Source of the DNA: a bacterium
Lineage (GTDB): Bacteria > Actinomycetota > Actinomycetes > Actinomycetales > Actinomycetaceae
Length of the DNA: 5,891 nt
Reading direction: 5' to 3'
Assembly: GCA_030544165.1 (NCBI GenBank)
Contig: JAUNRP010000131.1
Location: 1 to 5,891 of the forward strand
The notes beneath the pieces were generated by a model. It had not been told where the DNA came from and made no database searches. It saw only the letters and a program-made list of their open reading frames with translations. This document shows, in pieces, positions 5,224 through 5,891 of the stretch (position 1 is the first letter of the stretch; each line of letters starts with the position of its first letter). The position numbers were made by a program, and so were the translations under genes.

Positions 5224-5891
5224 TGGCAGATGCGCGTCCCTCACCCGGGGAACTCGCCCGCCGCGGGTTCCTCGATACGGCGCGCGCCGTCCGCTTCCTG
5301 GACTCACCCGTGCTGGCGGCCATCCCGTCCGCAGCCCTCCTCGGCCCGCTCTCGACGACGGCGGAGCCTGACGTTGCGTTGCTCGCTCTCGTTCGCCTGG
5401 GGGAGGGTGGGTGCGATCTCGCCTCGCTCGCGAACGGCGAACCCGAGAGGTGGGCCCGCCTCGTGCGGGTGCTGGGCGCCTCCCGGTGGGCCGGGGACCA
5501 GATCGTGGCGGACCCGTCCCTGGTGGAGGCCCTGACGGCCCCCGAGATCGATCAGCCGTTCTGGAAGGTCTACGAACGCGTGGCGGAGCTCGTGGGGCCC
5601 TACCTGGGGAACGGCGGGGACCTCGTGGGCGGGACCACCGCCCTGCGGCGCTTCTACCGGCGGGAGATGCTCTCCATCCTCTCGGCCGATCTGGAGCTCT
5701 CGGAGCCGGGGATGGATGCCGCGCGGGCGGCGATGCCCCGGGTGGCGGCCGCCATCTCCCGGCTGGTGGGCGCGAGCCTGGACGGCGCCCTGCGGATCGC
5801 CCGCGCCCTGCACCCCGAGGCGGACGGATACCCCTTCTCGGTGGTCTCCATGGGCAAGACGGGTGGGGAGGAACTCAACTACATCTCGGAC
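5223..5891 (+). CDS. glnE: Glutamine synthetase adenylyltransferase/deadenylylase, N-terminal part
   Basis: GlnE adds AMP to, and removes it from, a Tyr of type I-beta glutamine synthetase according to nitrogen status, usually under PII control. The frame is open from ATG 5223 to the right edge, giving 223 residues of a protein usually near 1000. The start region GELARRGFLDTARAVRFLD resembles actinobacterial GlnE N-termini, followed by an all-helical region with LVGGTTALRRFYRREML at about 137-153. The last visible residues, SMGKTGGEELNYISD, are the nucleotidyltransferase signature (GK-x-GG-x-ELNY-x-SD) of the first, deadenylylating domain; the window ends at the first Asp of that motif. The start overlaps the glnA2-like stop as TGATG and has no clear Shine-Dalgarno, so translational coupling is likely. 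I am confident of the identity, but integrity beyond the edge is unknown. Confidence 0.93.
   Translation, partial: MADARPSPGELARRGFLDTARAVRFLDSPVLAAIPSAALLGPLSTTAEPDVALLALVRLGEGGCDLASLANGEPERWARLVRVLGASRWAGDQIVADPSLVEALTAPEIDQPFWKVYERVAELVGPYLGNGGDLVGGTTALRRFYRREMLSILSADLELSEPGMDAARAAMPRVAAAISRLVGASLDGALRIARALHPEADGYPFSVVSMGKTGGEELNYISD

Noticed and set aside
2815..5307. 830-codon open frame on the minus strand across panB, the divergent promoter region and the glutamine synthetase gene
   Set aside because: It is antisense to a complete, motif-perfect GS and also overlaps panB in another frame. Its product is a low-complexity Arg/Gly/His/Glu-rich string with no domain. Long antisense frames are expected from strong third-position G/C bias.
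5304..5878. Minus-strand frames opposite glnE
   Set aside because: They lie opposite a clear GlnE N-terminus with the GK-x-GG-x-ELNY motif, and show no motifs or start signals of their own.

Overview
The window looks like a core chromosomal segment of a high-G+C Gram-positive actinobacterium, probably of the order Micrococcales. The grounds are the high G+C content with strongly G/C-biased third codon positions, a polyphosphate glucokinase (a mostly actinobacterial enzyme), a methionine aminopeptidase with the proline-rich N-terminal extension known from actinobacteria, an LppM-type lipoprotein, and a glutamine synthetase gene directly followed by glnE. I see no mobile element, tRNA, rRNA, CRISPR array or prophage, and the genes form an ordinary housekeeping neighbourhood.

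Layout, left to right. The C-terminal tail of an unidentified upstream gene ends at 68 and is followed by a strong 15-bp hairpin (82-115). An LppM-like membrane-anchored lipoprotein (139-1011, +) converges on ppgK (1008-1769, -), and the two stop codons share one CTAG. ppgK lies 25 nt downstream of map (1795-2673, -), so the two probably form a map-ppgK operon. A small, very acidic SPOR-like protein (2735-2971, +) is divergent from map and converges on panB (2976-3776, -), with both stop codons inside a 14-bp perfect palindrome. panB is divergent from a glutamine synthetase gene of the GlnA2 type (3886-5223, +), whose stop overlaps the start of glnE (5223 onward), which runs off the right edge. 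No stretch of 300 bases lacks a gene.

Functionally these are separate housekeeping jobs: cell-envelope lipoprotein, glucose phosphorylation with polyphosphate, N-terminal Met removal, the first committed step of pantothenate/CoA synthesis, and glutamine (or gamma-glutamyl amide) synthesis next to its usual regulator. The most useful observations are regulatory or architectural. map and panB both show TAG(G/C)AT exactly 6 nt before ATG with no good Shine-Dalgarno sequence fitting a leadered start, which suggests leaderless mRNAs. The GS encoded next to glnE has Trp where the adenylylated Tyr should be. The convergent junctions are compressed to zero or four bases. I found no convincing previously undescribed system.
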